This document shows positions 18,282-28,147 of a stretch of 63,589 bases of DNA, in pieces (position 1 is the stretch's first letter; the number at the start of each line of letters is the position of its first letter). The stretch lies in NCBI RefSeq assembly GCF_003996985.1, contig NZ_RJJX01000023.1, forward strand, positions 1 to 63,589, read 5' to 3'. Position numbers and translations under genes: made by a program. Under the pieces are notes generated by a model. That model saw only the letters and a program-made list of their open reading frames with translations. It was not told where the DNA came from and did no database searches. This stretch comes from Ancylomarina longa. Lineage in GTDB: Bacteria > Bacteroidota > Bacteroidia > Bacteroidales > Marinifilaceae.

Positions 18282-19673
18282 TTATTTATTTTTTACAATT
18301 TGAGCCATAAACTCACCTTCGGCAACAACGGTATCACCAACAAAAGCTAAACCGCGCATGTTAGCAACTCCCCTACGTATTGGTGAAAGAAATAATAGCT
18401 TCAAGATAAGCGTATCTCCAGGCACAACTTTCTTTCTAAATTTAATGTTGTTTTGAGTAAGGAAGTAAGTAGAATAATTTTCAGGATCTTCCACCTGATT
18501 TAATACCAATATACCGCCACACTGAGCCATTGCTTCAACAATAAGCACCCCTGGCATAATTGGTTCTTCAGGAAAATGACCCACAAAAAATGGCTCATTC
18601 ATACTTACATTCTTGACTCCTATAATAACATCCTCCTTAATATCGATAATCTTGTCAACCAACAAAAATGGAGGGCGGTGAGGTAATAATTTCATTACCT
18701 GATTAATGTTTAAAACTGGCTCTTTCCTAGGATCGTAAGCCGGAACAGAATCTTTTCCCATTTGTTTTTTTATTTGTTTGGTTAATAATTTTGCCATTTT
18801 AGTATTCGGTCCATGACCAGGACAGGAAGCAATAACCTTTCCTTTTATAAATTTGCCGCAGAGTGCAAAATCACCTATCACATCCAATAACTTATGGCGG
18901 GCACACTCATTGTCGAAATACAATTCCAAATTACTAAGAATACCTTCCTTTACTTCTACCCGATGATGATCAAACAAATCAGCTATACGATCGAGCTCTT
19001 TTTGCTCCATCATCTGATCCATGATCACGATGGCATTATCCAAATCGCCACCTTTCACCAAGTTGTTATTCAAAAGAAATTCCAACTCTCGTACAAATAC
19101 AAAAGTACGACACATGGCAATTTCCTTCTTATAATCTTTCATGCTATTTAAAGTGGCAAATTGATTCCGCAATACTTTAGAATCAAAAGCGATCATAACA
19201 TTCAAGGAGTATTCATCATCAGGAAGTAAGCTTAGCTCCACCCCTTTGGTTTCGTCTTTATAAGTGATTTTCTCTTTTACAACGAAATATTCTCTGGTAG
19301 CATTTTGCTCTACAATACCAACCTCTTCAATGCCATCTACATAAAACTTAGCACTACCATCCAAAATAGGAGGCTCCGGAGAATCTAATTCTATCATACA
19401 ATTGTCGATTCCCATTCCGTACAATGCAGAAAGTGCATGTTCTATGGTTTGAACTTTAAAATCTCCTTTTTGCAATACTGTCCCTCTGGAAGTATCTCCT
19501 ACAAATTCGGCACTGGCATCCAAAACCGGTTGACCTTCCATATCAACCCTCTTAAATTTATATCCATGATTTTCTGGTGCAGGTACAAACTTGATAGAAA
19601 CTTCTTTTCCTGTATGTAATCCTTTACCCGTAAGCGTAAATTCTTTTGCTATAGTTCTCTGCTTATCCGCCAT
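18282..19673 (-). CDS. lpxC-fabZ: bifunctional LpxC deacetylase / FabZ dehydratase
   Basis: This is a natural fusion of 463 residues. Residues 1 to about 305 are LpxC, the zinc UDP-3-O-acyl-GlcNAc deacetylase that commits lipid A synthesis; zinc ligands are His79 (in EHALSAL), His260 and Asp264 (in RHKLLDVIGD). Residues from about 320 are FabZ, with LPHRPPFLLVD and the catalytic His366 and Glu380 in GHFPEEPIMPGVLIVEA. The linker is short and Lys-rich. The fusion is characteristic of Bacteroidota and couples lipid A to fatty acid elongation. Confidence 0.97.
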   Translation of the reverse strand: MADKQRTIAKEFTLTGKGLHTGKEVSIKFVPAPENHGYKFKRVDMEGQPVLDASAEFVGDTSRGTVLQKGDFKVQTIEHALSALYGMGIDNCMIELDSPEPPILDGSAKFYVDGIEEVGIVEQNATREYFVVKEKITYKDETKGVELSLLPDDEYSLNVMIAFDSKVLRNQFATLNSMKDYKKEIAMCRTFVFVRELEFLLNNNLVKGGDLDNAIVIMDQMMEQKELDRIADLFDHHRVEVKEGILSNLELYFDNECARHKLLDVIGDFALCGKFIKGKVIASCPGHGPNTKMAKLLTKQIKKQMGKDSVPAYDPRKEPVLNINQVMKLLPHRPPFLLVDKIIDIKEDVIIGVKNVSMNEPFFVGHFPEEPIMPGVLIVEAMAQCGGILVLNQVEDPENYSTYFLTQNNIKFRKKVVPGDTLILKLLFLSPIRRGVANMRGLAFVGDTVVAEGEFMAQIVKNK

Positions 19674-19729
19674 AATTCGACATCAATATTTTCTAATTTC
19701 TATATCATATTCCAAAAATAAATTTCGGT

Positions 19730-20767
19730 CTATTCTTCTTCCAGATTTTTTAATCTTTTTTCCAAATCAAATAATTGTTCTCTCATCTTAGGAAGATTTT
19801 TAAACAAAACATATGATTTTTGATAAGGTGCATAATCAAATGCTGGCGAGCCTTGCAGGACGGTTCCTTCTTTTTTAATGGTACGGCCTATTCCCGATTG
19901 AGCAGCAATTTTCACTTCATCAGCAACACTAAGGTGTCCTACAATACCAACCTGGCCACCAATCATACAGTTTTTACCAATTTTGGCACTTCCTGCAATT
20001 CCTGTTTGTGAGGCAATCACCGTATTTTCATCGATTTCCACATTATGCGCCACCTGAATCAGGTTATCCAGTTTCACGCCTTTACGGATAATTGTTGATC
20101 CCATAGTAGCACGATCCACACAAGTATTTGCACCAATCTCCACATGATCTTCAATCACCACATTACCAACCTGAGGTACTTTTTTGTAATCATTAGCAGA
20201 GGAAGGAGCAAAGCCAAAGCCATCACCACCAATCACAACTCCTGAATGAAAAATACAATCCGCTCCAATATTACAATTTTCGTAAATCTTAACCCCTGAA
20301 TTTAATGTAGTATTGTCGCCAATTACCACATTATCTCCTACATAAACATGAGGATATATCTTCACGTTGTCGCCAAGCTTCACATTACTACCGATATATG
20401 CAAAAGCCCCAATGTAAATTTTCTCCCCAAGCTTTGCAGATTTACTAATATAAGAAGGCTCCTCAATCCCAATTTTCTGCGGTTTGCTTTGTTCATACAT
20501 CTCCAACAAGCTGGCCAGAGATTGATAAGCATCTTCCACGCGAATTAAAGTAGTAGCTATTTCATGCTCTGCCTTAAAAGTCTTGTTTACCAATACAATC
20601 GACGATTGGGTTGTATATAAAAAATGCTCATACTTAGGATTTGCTAAAAAGGATAGCGTTCCGGGTTTTCCTTCTTCAATTCGGGAAACACTATTTACTG
20701 CAACACTTCCGTCACCATCCACTTCCCCATTTAAGAATTCTGCTATATCTTGCGCTGTAAAATTCAT
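19730..20767 (-). CDS. lpxD: UDP-3-O-acylglucosamine N-acyltransferase LpxD
   Basis: LpxD adds the second acyl chain to the LpxC product. The 345-residue protein has the N-terminal uridine-binding domain (to about residue 100), a long hexapeptide-repeat helix ([21 protein letters not shown] onward), the catalytic segment [10 protein letters not shown] and a coiled C-terminal tail ([11 protein letters not shown]-like). It is the first gene of the lpx operon, 56 bp before the fusion gene. No clear promoter consensus could be assigned in the 229-bp gap upstream. Confidence 0.94.
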   Translation of the reverse strand: MNFTAQDIAEFLNGEVDGDGSVAVNSVSRIEEGKPGTLSFLANPKYEHFLYTTQSSIVLVNKTFKAEHEIATTLIRVEDAYQSLASLLEMYEQSKPQKIGIEEPSYISKSAKLGEKIYIGAFAYIGSNVKLGDNVKIYPHVYVGDNVVIGDNTTLNSGVKIYENCNIGADCIFHSGVVIGGDGFGFAPSSANDYKKVPQVGNVVIEDHVEIGANTCVDRATMGSTIIRKGVKLDNLIQVAHNVEIDENTVIASQTGIAGSAKIGKNCMIGGQVGIVGHLSVADEVKIAAQSGIGRTIKKEGTVLQGSPAFDYAPYQKSYVLFKNLPKMREQLFDLEKRLKNLEEE

Positions 20768-20996
20768 TCATTCAATTTTTTATCAGGTAACAAAGCTTAT
20801 TTTTATTTAGAATAATCCTAAATAAAAAAGGATTAATAATGGAGCGAAAATACGCTAATGTACCTGATTAATAAGAAAAAAATTTCTGCAAATCTAACAA
20901 TTATTTCATGTACATGAAATTTTTTTCCTTTTCATGGATAGATCTTCAAGCTATAAAAAGTAATAAAGTTCCTGCTACAAGCCAGTAATAATGTAC

Positions 20997-22256
20997 TTAG
21001 ACTGTAATTTTTGGATAGCACAAATAGAATTTTTCCACCTTTTTGGACAGAACGCTAACATCCAGCATATCCGAAGCTTCAGTGATATCACTTTGTGTTC
21101 CATCTTTAAACAGGATATTGATACGATCATCCTCCGAACGATAAGCATGATTACTTATAGAACCGGCAATCACTAAAAAATCCAATGCATGGTCAGAACA
21201 ATTAAAATGGTTTTTAATTTTCAACCGAATCTGATCAACATATTCCGGACTATAATCGACTTTCTGCATCTCAATTCTAAACAGTTGTCGGTCGCGAATA
21301 CACTTACACAAATAAGCTAGCACCCCATCGTGATGATCGGCCCACACTTTTATGCATACCATAATATCATCATCATCCAAATCAGCAAACACTTCCAGTG
21401 CACTGCGACCATTATATACCTTCTCCGGGTTTTCGAACTCTTTCAGACCAATTTTATTATATAAAAAATAACGCAGTGCAGGAGTAGCGAATAATTCGTC
21501 TCCTTTTTCGGCCAAATATTTTGCACGTTTCAAAATATAAACCATCATTTCCTCTGCAGCGATCACCGTTTTATGCAAATAAACCTGCCAATACATCAAA
21601 CGTCTTGCAATCAGGAATTTTTCGATGGAATAAATTCCTTTCGCCTCAACGACCAAACGATCGTCTTTCACATCCAGCATTTTAATGATTCTTGCAGAAC
21701 CAACTACTCCTTCTGTAACCCCTGAAAAAAAACTATCCCTACGTAAATAATCCAATCTATCCATATCCAGCTGACTCGACACCAACTGATTTAAATATCG
21801 TTTAGGATATTTATTCTGAAATATCTGAATTGCCAAATCCAACTTTCCATGAAACTGATCGTTAAGCCGATTCATGAACAAATCTGAGATTTCCTCATGT
21901 GTAATACCATTAACAATACTATATTCCAATGCATGAGAAAAAGGTCCATGTCCAATATCATGTAAAAGAATTGCGGCATTAACAGCTTCCGCCTCAGCAT
22001 CCGTTATTTCATTTCCTTTTGACCGCAACACCTCAATGGCAAGTCCCATTAAATAGGTTGCGCCCAAAGCGTGTTGAAAACGATTATGAAATGCACCAGG
22101 AAATACCAAATAAGTTAATCCCAACTGTTTTATTCGACGCAAACGTTGAAAAAAGCGATGCTCTACAAGATCATAGGATATGCCAGCAGGAATATGAATA
22201 AATCCGTGAACCGGATCATTTACAATTTTCTTTTTTAAGCCCGATTGATATTTCAT
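20997..22256 (-). CDS. HD-domain phosphohydrolase (dNTPase-like)
   Basis: The 419-residue protein begins with KIVNDPVHGFIHIP, typical of the COG1078 HD superfamily. The HD metal site is complete: His62 (QHALGATYLMG), His99-Asp100 (LLHDIGHGPFSHALE) and a later Asp in MDRLDYLRRD. The family includes dNTP triphosphohydrolases related to SAMHD1, so a nucleotide-pool role is likely but not shown. It is monocistronic. The 740 bp around it (20768-20996 and 22257-22637, excluding the rimP promoter) hold nothing else that I can support. Confidence 0.88.
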   Translation of the reverse strand: MKYQSGLKKKIVNDPVHGFIHIPAGISYDLVEHRFFQRLRRIKQLGLTYLVFPGAFHNRFQHALGATYLMGLAIEVLRSKGNEITDAEAEAVNAAILLHDIGHGPFSHALEYSIVNGITHEEISDLFMNRLNDQFHGKLDLAIQIFQNKYPKRYLNQLVSSQLDMDRLDYLRRDSFFSGVTEGVVGSARIIKMLDVKDDRLVVEAKGIYSIEKFLIARRLMYWQVYLHKTVIAAEEMMVYILKRAKYLAEKGDELFATPALRYFLYNKIGLKEFENPEKVYNGRSALEVFADLDDDDIMVCIKVWADHHDGVLAYLCKCIRDRQLFRIEMQKVDYSPEYVDQIRLKIKNHFNCSDHALDFLVIAGSISNHAYRSEDDRINILFKDGTQSDITEASDMLDVSVLSKKVEKFYLCYPKITV

Positions 22257-22636
22257 GTGTCTATAACTTGATTTTTATTTGACATCTGGCAGTTTGAGGC
22301 GAAATTTAATCATTTCACTAAGCGTGATTTTATCGATTAAATTTCCACACGCTCATTCCATGTATCTATACCTCATGCAAGTAGTTGCAATTCTTTTAAA
22401 TGAATAACAATATTTCTTACAGATCATTGAACTTTCTCATATTCCCAAAAATAGAAAAAGCAAGTGGAAAAGACTATTTCGATCCCATCAATAAAGAAAT
22501 TCTATCCTAGAAATACCCAAAAATTCATATTCAAGTAAAAACCAGCTTAATTGGTTTTCAAATAAGCTGCAAAAGTCAAAATATTCAGAAAATATTTTCT
22601 TTAGCAATTAGAATACAATAATTTAGAGCAATGGCA

Positions 22637-22668
22637 TTTGTTTTTTAAAACATTTATCTCTAATTTTG
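22637..22668 (+). promoter_or_regulatory. rimP-nusA-infB operon promoter
   Basis: TTTG (22637-22640), a 20-bp spacer, then TAATTTTG (22661-22668) gives a full Bacteroidota-type promoter. Transcription would start about 65 bases before rimP. The leader contains a small G5/C4 hairpin (around AGGGGGCAAGAAGTCCCC). Confidence 0.7.
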
Positions 22669-22739
22669 CATCGAAAAGTAAGAAAAACGTGTACTTTAGG
22701 GGGCAAGAAGTCCCCTATTTTATTGACATCAACTGGTAT

Positions 22740-23204
22740 ATGATTGATAAAAAAATTGTACGTGAAGTTGTTGAAAAAGAAATCGCCGGAACAGATCTGT
22801 TTTTAGTAGATCTTGGTGTATCAATTGGAAATGCAATTTCAGTAATGATTGATAGCATGGATGGAGTACCTATTAGTACTTGTATAGAATTAAGCCGTGC
22901 TATCGAAAAAAACTTTGACCGAGAGGTTGAAGATTTTGAACTTCAAGTTGCATCAGCAGGAATTGGCCAGCCTTTTCAGGTAATTCAACAATACCATAAG
23001 AATATTGGTAAAGAGGTAGAAGTGCTAACAAAAGAAGGCATCAAGCTTAAAGGTAAATTGCTCACCATTGGTGAGAATGGAATTGAAATTGAGGTGGAAG
23101 AAAAAATAAAGATGGAAGGTAAAAAGAAGAAGCAAATCGTTCAGAAGATTCATTCTCTTACTTTCGATCAAATTAAATCAACCAAAGACATTATTACTTT
23201 TTAA
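22740..23204 (+). CDS. rimP: ribosome maturation factor RimP
   Basis: RimP assists 30S subunit assembly. I place the start at the ATG at 22740 (MIDKKIVREVVEK), giving 155 residues, the usual length. The open frame extends upstream, but that extension overlaps the promoter and leader and has no homologous look. Family features are FLVDLGVS, a DSMDGVPISTCIELSRAIE region (normally D-x-D/G-x-V/I-x-DC) and a C-terminal SH3-like barrel. It is followed 22 bp later by nusA, the conserved order. Confidence 0.92.
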   Translation: MIDKKIVREVVEKEIAGTDLFLVDLGVSIGNAISVMIDSMDGVPISTCIELSRAIEKNFDREVEDFELQVASAGIGQPFQVIQQYHKNIGKEVEVLTKEGIKLKGKLLTIGENGIEIEVEEKIKMEGKKKKQIVQKIHSLTFDQIKSTKDIITF

Positions 23205-23226
23205 CAAGTAAAATAGCAGAAATAAC

Positions 23227-24459
23227 ATGAATCTTATTGAGACCTTTTCAGAATTTAAGGAATTAAAAAATATTGATCGCGTTACCATGATGAGCGTATT
23301 GGAAGATGTTTTCAGAAATCTTCTGTTGAAAAACTATGGTACCGACGAGAACTTTGATATTATTATAAATCCAGACAAGGGTGACCTGGAAATCTGGAGG
23401 AACAGAGAAATAGTAGAAGATGGGAAAGTAGAAGACACCAATCTTCAGATATCCCTTTCTGAAGCCAAAAAGATTGATGAAGATTATGAGGTTGGAGAAG
23501 AAGTTACTGACGAAGTTAAGTTTAAAGATTTCGGAAGACGTTCCATCCTAACCTTACGCCAAAATCTTTCTGCAAGGATTTTAGAATTAGAAAAAGATAA
23601 TATTTTCAATAGCTACAAAGATAGAGTTGGGGAGATTATTACTGGTGAAGTATATCAAATCTGGAAGAAAGAAATATTGGTGCTCGACGATGAGGGCAAT
23701 GAATTAATTCTTCCTAAAACAGAACAAATCCCTTCGGATTATTTTCGAAAAGGAGAGTCAATTCGTGCAGTGGTAATTCGTGTTGAAGTAAAAAACAGCA
23801 GTCCGCTTATTGTTATCTCAAGAACTTCCCCTGTATTCTTAGAGAGATTGTTTGAATTGGAAGTGCCCGAAATTTTTGATGGTTTAATTACCATTAAAAA
23901 AATTGTTCGTATTCCAGGTGAAAGAGCAAAAGTAGCTGTTGAATCCTACGATGAAAGAATTGATCCCGTAGGAGCTTGTGTGGGAATGAAAGGATCTCGA
24001 ATTCATGGTATTGTTCGTGAATTAAAAAACGAGAATATTGATGTGATTAATTACACAACCAATAAGCAATTATTTATTACAAGAGCACTTAACCCTGCCA
24101 AGGTCTCCTCTATTAAAATATTAGAAGATGAAGGCAAGGCTGATGTTTATTTAAATCCGGAAGAGGTATCACTTGCTATTGGTAAAGGTGGTTTAAACAT
24201 CAAATTAGCCAGTCAGCTTACCGGATACGAAATAGATGTATATCGCGAAAAAGTTGCAGACGAAGGAGAAGAAGATGTTAACTTATCTGAATTTACTGAT
24301 GAAATTGAAGCATGGGTAATTGATGAGTTAAAGAAAATTGGTTGCGATACAGCTCGAAGTGTATTAGAACTTTCTCCTGAAGAGTTGGAAAAAAGAACTG
24401 ATCTTGAAATTGAGACTATCAATGAAATATTAAATATTTTCAGATCCGAATTCGAATAA
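23227..24459 (+). CDS. nusA: transcription termination/antitermination factor NusA
   Basis: NusA binds RNA polymerase and nascent RNA, controlling pausing, termination and antitermination. The 410-residue protein has the N-terminal polymerase-binding domain, an S1 domain (GEIITGEVYQIWKKE), and two KH domains (RIDPVGACVGMKGSRI with its GxxG, and VSLAIGKGGLNIKLA). A short acidic helix-hairpin-like tail replaces the long E. coli repeats. This length is usual for the phylum. It is the second gene of the operon. Confidence 0.96.
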   Translation: MNLIETFSEFKELKNIDRVTMMSVLEDVFRNLLLKNYGTDENFDIIINPDKGDLEIWRNREIVEDGKVEDTNLQISLSEAKKIDEDYEVGEEVTDEVKFKDFGRRSILTLRQNLSARILELEKDNIFNSYKDRVGEIITGEVYQIWKKEILVLDDEGNELILPKTEQIPSDYFRKGESIRAVVIRVEVKNSSPLIVISRTSPVFLERLFELEVPEIFDGLITIKKIVRIPGERAKVAVESYDERIDPVGACVGMKGSRIHGIVRELKNENIDVINYTTNKQLFITRALNPAKVSSIKILEDEGKADVYLNPEEVSLAIGKGGLNIKLASQLTGYEIDVYREKVADEGEEDVNLSEFTDEIEAWVIDELKKIGCDTARSVLELSPEELEKRTDLEIETINEILNIFRSEFE

Positions 24460-24524
24460 TCAAGTTCTTTTATTTCTTTACTATTATTATTGAATCAGGA
24501 CATTTTAACAGTTAACTTCAAAAT

Positions 24525-27485
24525 ATGGCAAAAGTCAATAAAAATATAAGACTTAGTAAACTAGCAAGAGAATTCAATGTTGGGATATCTACCATTGTTG
24601 ATTTTTTGAACAAAAAAGGTATTCAGATTGATACAAATCCAAATACTAAAGTTTCAGAGGACGCATATAATATCCTTGCAAAAGAGTATAGCTCAGATAT
24701 TAATCTGAAAAAAGAATCGGAAAAAGTTAATCTAAAAAGTACCAGAGAAAAGAAAGAAACTATTTCCATCGATTCAGAAGAGAGCACCCCTGAAGAAACT
24801 GTTGAGAAAACGGAATTAGAAATTCCGGTTAAAAATCCTGTGAAAGTGGTTGGTAAAATTGATTTGGATGCATTAAAACCAAAAGCAAATCAACCTAAAA
24901 TTGAAGAAAAACAGGAAAAAGTTGAAAAGTCAAAACCTAAGGAAACAAAACCTGTCGAAACGAAACCCGTTAAAGAGGTTAAAATCCCTAAAAAGGTTGA
25001 GCCTGTTCAAGCCAAAGAAGAAGTTACTGAAAAACCATCCGAACCAGCTATGAAGCCTGTTCAAGATGACCAAACTGTTAAAATGAAAGGTCCTAAAAAA
25101 GAGGAAAAAACTCCAGCTTCTAAACAGGAAAGCAAGGAAGAGTTTAAGGTAGTCGGTAAAATTGATTTAGATGCCCTAAATCAGAAAACACGTCCGGCAA
25201 AAAAGACAAAAGCTGAAAAGGAGATAGAGAGAAGAGAAAAGCAGAAAGCCTCAACTCATAAACCTCAAAAGCAGGAGCAATCAGCAACGGGAAAAACAGA
25301 TGCTAAAGAAGAAATTTACAAATCTTCCAGGCAGAAATTATCTGGTCCTACAGTAGTTGGTAAAATTGAACTTCCAGTTGAGAAGAAACCTTCTAAAGAT
25401 AATAAGGATAAAGCAGCCCATCAGCAGCGTAAAAAACGCAAAAGAATTAAAAAGGATAGTGAGAAAGTAAATGTAGCTAATACTCCAGGGCAGGCTAAGC
25501 CTCATACTGACCGCCAAAAACCGGGTAACGCTCCTTCCAAATTCAAAAAGCTGAGAAAGAAAAAGGCTGTTAAAAAAGAAGTTAGCGAAGAAGATGTTCA
25601 AAAACAAATTAAAGATACTCTTGCAAGATTAACCTCAAAAGGAGGTAAATCAAAAGGAGCCAGACACCGTCGTGAAAAACGTGAAATGGCCAGTGCCAAA
25701 CAAGAGAAAATTGCTGAACAAATTGCAGCAGACAAGAATGTTTTGAAACTGACAGAGTTTGTTTCAGTAAACGAACTTGCAAGCATGATGGATGTTCCTG
25801 TAACAAACATTATTGCAACCTGTATGGGGTTAGGTTTATTTGTTTCGATCAACCAGCGGTTAGATGCTGAAACTATTGCTATTGTTGCTGACGAATTTAA
25901 CTATAAAGCTGAATTTGTAAGTGTTGAACTTCAGGAATCTATTGAGGAGGAAATAGATAAGGAAGAAGATCTTTTGGATCGTCCTCCAATTGTGACCGTG
26001 ATGGGTCATGTTGATCACGGTAAAACTTCCTTACTTGACTATATCCGACATGCCAATGTAATTGGAGGAGAAGCTGGAGGTATTACTCAGCACATTGGAG
26101 CTTACAATGTGGCACTTGAAGATGGAAGAAAGATTACATTCCTGGATACACCAGGTCACGAAGCATTTACCGCAATGCGTGCTCGTGGTGCACAGGTAAC
26201 AGATATTGCAATTATTATAATAGCTGCGGATGATAATGTGATGCCTCAAACAATTGAAGCAATTAATCACGCTAGTGCAGCTGGAGTTCCTATTATTTTT
26301 GCAATCAATAAAATAGACAAGCCAGGAGCTGATCCAGAAAGGATAAAAGGAGCTCTTGCCAACATGAATTATCTTGTTGAAGATTGGGGTGGAAAATATC
26401 AATGTCAGGAAATATCAGCCAAAAATGGTGTGAACATTGAAGATTTATTGGAGAAAGTACTTTTAGAAGCTGAACTTTTAGAACTAAAAGCAAATCCAAA
26501 TAAACGTGCCATTGGTTCTGTTGTTGAATCCTCCTTAGATAAAGGTCGTGGATATGTTACCACCCTTTTAGTTCAGGCAGGTACACTGAAAGTGGGAGAT
26601 ATTCTGCTTGCAGGCAGTTATACAGGACACGTGAAAGCCATGTTTAACGAAAGAGGAAACAGAATCGAAGCTGTAGGTCCATCAGAGCCTGCATTGATTC
26701 TAGGATTAAATGGAGCCCCTCAAGCAGGTGATAACTTCAATGTTCTGGAAAGTGAGAAAGACGCTCGTGGTATTGCAAACAAAAGAGAGCAATTACAACG
26801 TGAACAAGGACTTCGAACTCAGAAACATATTACTCTGGATGAAATTGGACGAAGAATTGCTATTGGTAATTTCCAAGAATTGAATGTTATTGTGAAAGGT
26901 GATGTGGATGGATCTATCGAAGCCCTTTCTGATTCCTTAATTAAGCTTTCAACTGAAGAAATTCAGGTAAATATAATTCACAAGGCAGTAGGACAAATTT
27001 CAGAATCTGATGTAATGCTTGCAACTGCTTCAAACGCTATTATTGTTGGATTCCAGGTTCGACCATCTATTGGCGCACGAAAACTAGCAGAGAAGGAAGC
27101 AATTGACATTCGCTTATACTCTATCATTTACGATGCAATTGAAGAATTAAAATCAGCAATGGAAGGAATGCTTTCTCCTGAAATTAAGGAAGAAATTATT
27201 GCAACTGTTGAAGTGATAGAAACTTTCAACATTACTAAGGTTGGTACTATTGCAGGTTGTCTTGTTCGTGAAGGAAAAATTAAGCGTAGTTCAAGAATCC
27301 GCTTAATTCGAGATGGAATTGTAATATATACCGGAGAACTTGGATCATTGAAACGATTTAAGGATGATGCCAAAGAAGTTAATAAAGGTTATGAATGTGG
27401 TTTGAATATCGAAAAATTCAACGATATAAAAGTTGGCGACATGGTAGAAGCATTTGAAGAAACCGAAGTGAAAAAGAAATTGTAA
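24525..27485 (+). CDS. infB: translation initiation factor IF-2
   Basis: IF-2 is the GTPase that places initiator tRNA on the ribosome. The 986-residue protein has an N-terminal IF2_N helix domain. A long Lys/Glu/Pro-rich linker follows (about residues 60-390) with a repeated [10 protein letters not shown] / VVGKIEL phrase at three places. The G domain begins with GHVDHGKTS near residue 494, and the EF-Tu-like and C-terminal fMet-tRNA-binding domains follow. The linker repeat VVGKI(D/E)L is a visible internal duplication. It is the last gene of the operon. Confidence 0.97.
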   Translation: MAKVNKNIRLSKLAREFNVGISTIVDFLNKKGIQIDTNPNTKVSEDAYNILAKEYSSDINLKKESEKVNLKSTREKKETISIDSEESTPEETVEKTELEIPVKNPVKVVGKIDLDALKPKANQPKIEEKQEKVEKSKPKETKPVETKPVKEVKIPKKVEPVQAKEEVTEKPSEPAMKPVQDDQTVKMKGPKKEEKTPASKQESKEEFKVVGKIDLDALNQKTRPAKKTKAEKEIERREKQKASTHKPQKQEQSATGKTDAKEEIYKSSRQKLSGPTVVGKIELPVEKKPSKDNKDKAAHQQRKKRKRIKKDSEKVNVANTPGQAKPHTDRQKPGNAPSKFKKLRKKKAVKKEVSEEDVQKQIKDTLARLTSKGGKSKGARHRREKREMASAKQEKIAEQIAADKNVLKLTEFVSVNELASMMDVPVTNIIATCMGLGLFVSINQRLDAETIAIVADEFNYKAEFVSVELQESIEEEIDKEEDLLDRPPIVTVMGHVDHGKTSLLDYIRHANVIGGEAGGITQHIGAYNVALEDGRKITFLDTPGHEAFTAMRARGAQVTDIAIIIIAADDNVMPQTIEAINHASAAGVPIIFAINKIDKPGADPERIKGALANMNYLVEDWGGKYQCQEISAKNGVNIEDLLEKVLLEAELLELKANPNKRAIGSVVESSLDKGRGYVTTLLVQAGTLKVGDILLAGSYTGHVKAMFNERGNRIEAVGPSEPALILGLNGAPQAGDNFNVLESEKDARGIANKREQLQREQGLRTQKHITLDEIGRRIAIGNFQELNVIVKGDVDGSIEALSDSLIKLSTEEIQVNIIHKAVGQISESDVMLATASNAIIVGFQVRPSIGARKLAEKEAIDIRLYSIIYDAIEELKSAMEGMLSPEIKEEIIATVEVIETFNITKVGTIAGCLVREGKIKRSSRIRLIRDGIVIYTGELGSLKRFKDDAKEVNKGYECGLNIEKFNDIKVGDMVEAFEETEVKKKL

Positions 27486-27504
27486 TAACACACAATACTT
27501 TACC

Positions 27505-27535
27505 AAAAAAGCAAGCTGTTACAGCTTGCTTTTTT
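27505..27535 (+). terminator. intrinsic terminator of rimP-nusA-infB
   Basis: AGCAAGCTGT and ACAGCTTGCT form a perfect stem followed by eight T residues. It lies about 20 bp after the infB stop. Confidence 0.92.
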
Positions 27536-27570
27536 TTGCTCTATTCTAAAGACGTAAGATTCTTATAATG

Positions 27571-27601
27571 AAAAAGCCCCTCCAGCCAAAGCTGGAAGGG
27601 C
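27571..27601 (-). terminator. intrinsic terminator of gcvH
   Basis: GCCC-C-TCCAGC (27576-27586) pairs with GCTGGA-A-GGGC (27591-27601), with one internal mismatch. On the minus strand it is followed by five T. It lies 22 bp past the gcvH stop, back-to-back with the infB terminator. Confidence 0.9.
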
Positions 27602-27623
27602 ACTATTTATTTCTTATAAAAAA

Positions 27624-27998
27624 TTACAATAATGCTTTATATTGCTCAGCATTTAATAATTCATCTAATTGAGAATTATCTGCAACTTTTACCTTGATAA
27701 TCCAACCTTCTCCATAAGGATCAGAGTTTACCAAGTCAGGAGCATCTTCTAATTTCTCATTAAATTCCAATACTTCACCACCAACAGGCATAAACAAGTC
27801 AGAAACAGTTTTAACAGCTTCGATAGTTCCGAAAACTTCTTCCTTATCTAATTCATCACCTTCTGTTTCCACTTCGATGAATACGATATCCCCAAGCTCG
27901 CCTTGAGCAAAATCAGTAACACCAATAAATGCTTCATCACCATCGACACGAATCCATTCATGGTCTTTAGTGTACTTTAAATTTTCAGGTACATTCAT
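27624..27998 (-). CDS. gcvH: glycine cleavage system H protein
   Basis: GcvH carries the lipoyl arm that shuttles the aminomethyl group of glycine between the P, T and L proteins. The 124-residue protein keeps the lipoylation site IEAVKTVSD (Lys63) and the family start [13 protein letters not shown]. It has its own terminator and a candidate promoter, with no other gcv genes nearby, so it is transcribed alone or at the end of a longer unit from sprA. Confidence 0.96.
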   Translation of the reverse strand: MNVPENLKYTKDHEWIRVDGDEAFIGVTDFAQGELGDIVFIEVETEGDELDKEEVFGTIEAVKTVSDLFMPVGGEVLEFNEKLEDAPDLVNSDPYGEGWIIKVKVADNSQLDELLNAEQYKALL

Positions 27999-28037
27999 GA
28001 TAGTATGTTGTTTTAAAAGAGGTTAATTAATTTGCCT

Positions 28038-28045
28038 CAAATTTA
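28038..28045 (-). promoter_or_regulatory. possible gcvH promoter -7 box
   Basis: The minus strand reads TAAATTTG, matching TAnnTTTG, 40 bp before the gcvH start. No clear -33 box is seen at standard spacing. Confidence 0.4.
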
Positions 28046-28147
28046 CATTTTTTTTTCAATTATAAGATACCACCCCATATTGAAAACCATGTTTTACAGC
28101 TTAATTTTAAAAAATCCAATAATCCTACCATCCACACATTATCTATT

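Noticed and set aside
22638-22739. N-terminal extension of RimP by 34 codons
   Set aside because: The extension runs through the promoter (TTTG / TAATTTTG) and leader; the internal ATG at 22740 gives the family length and start.
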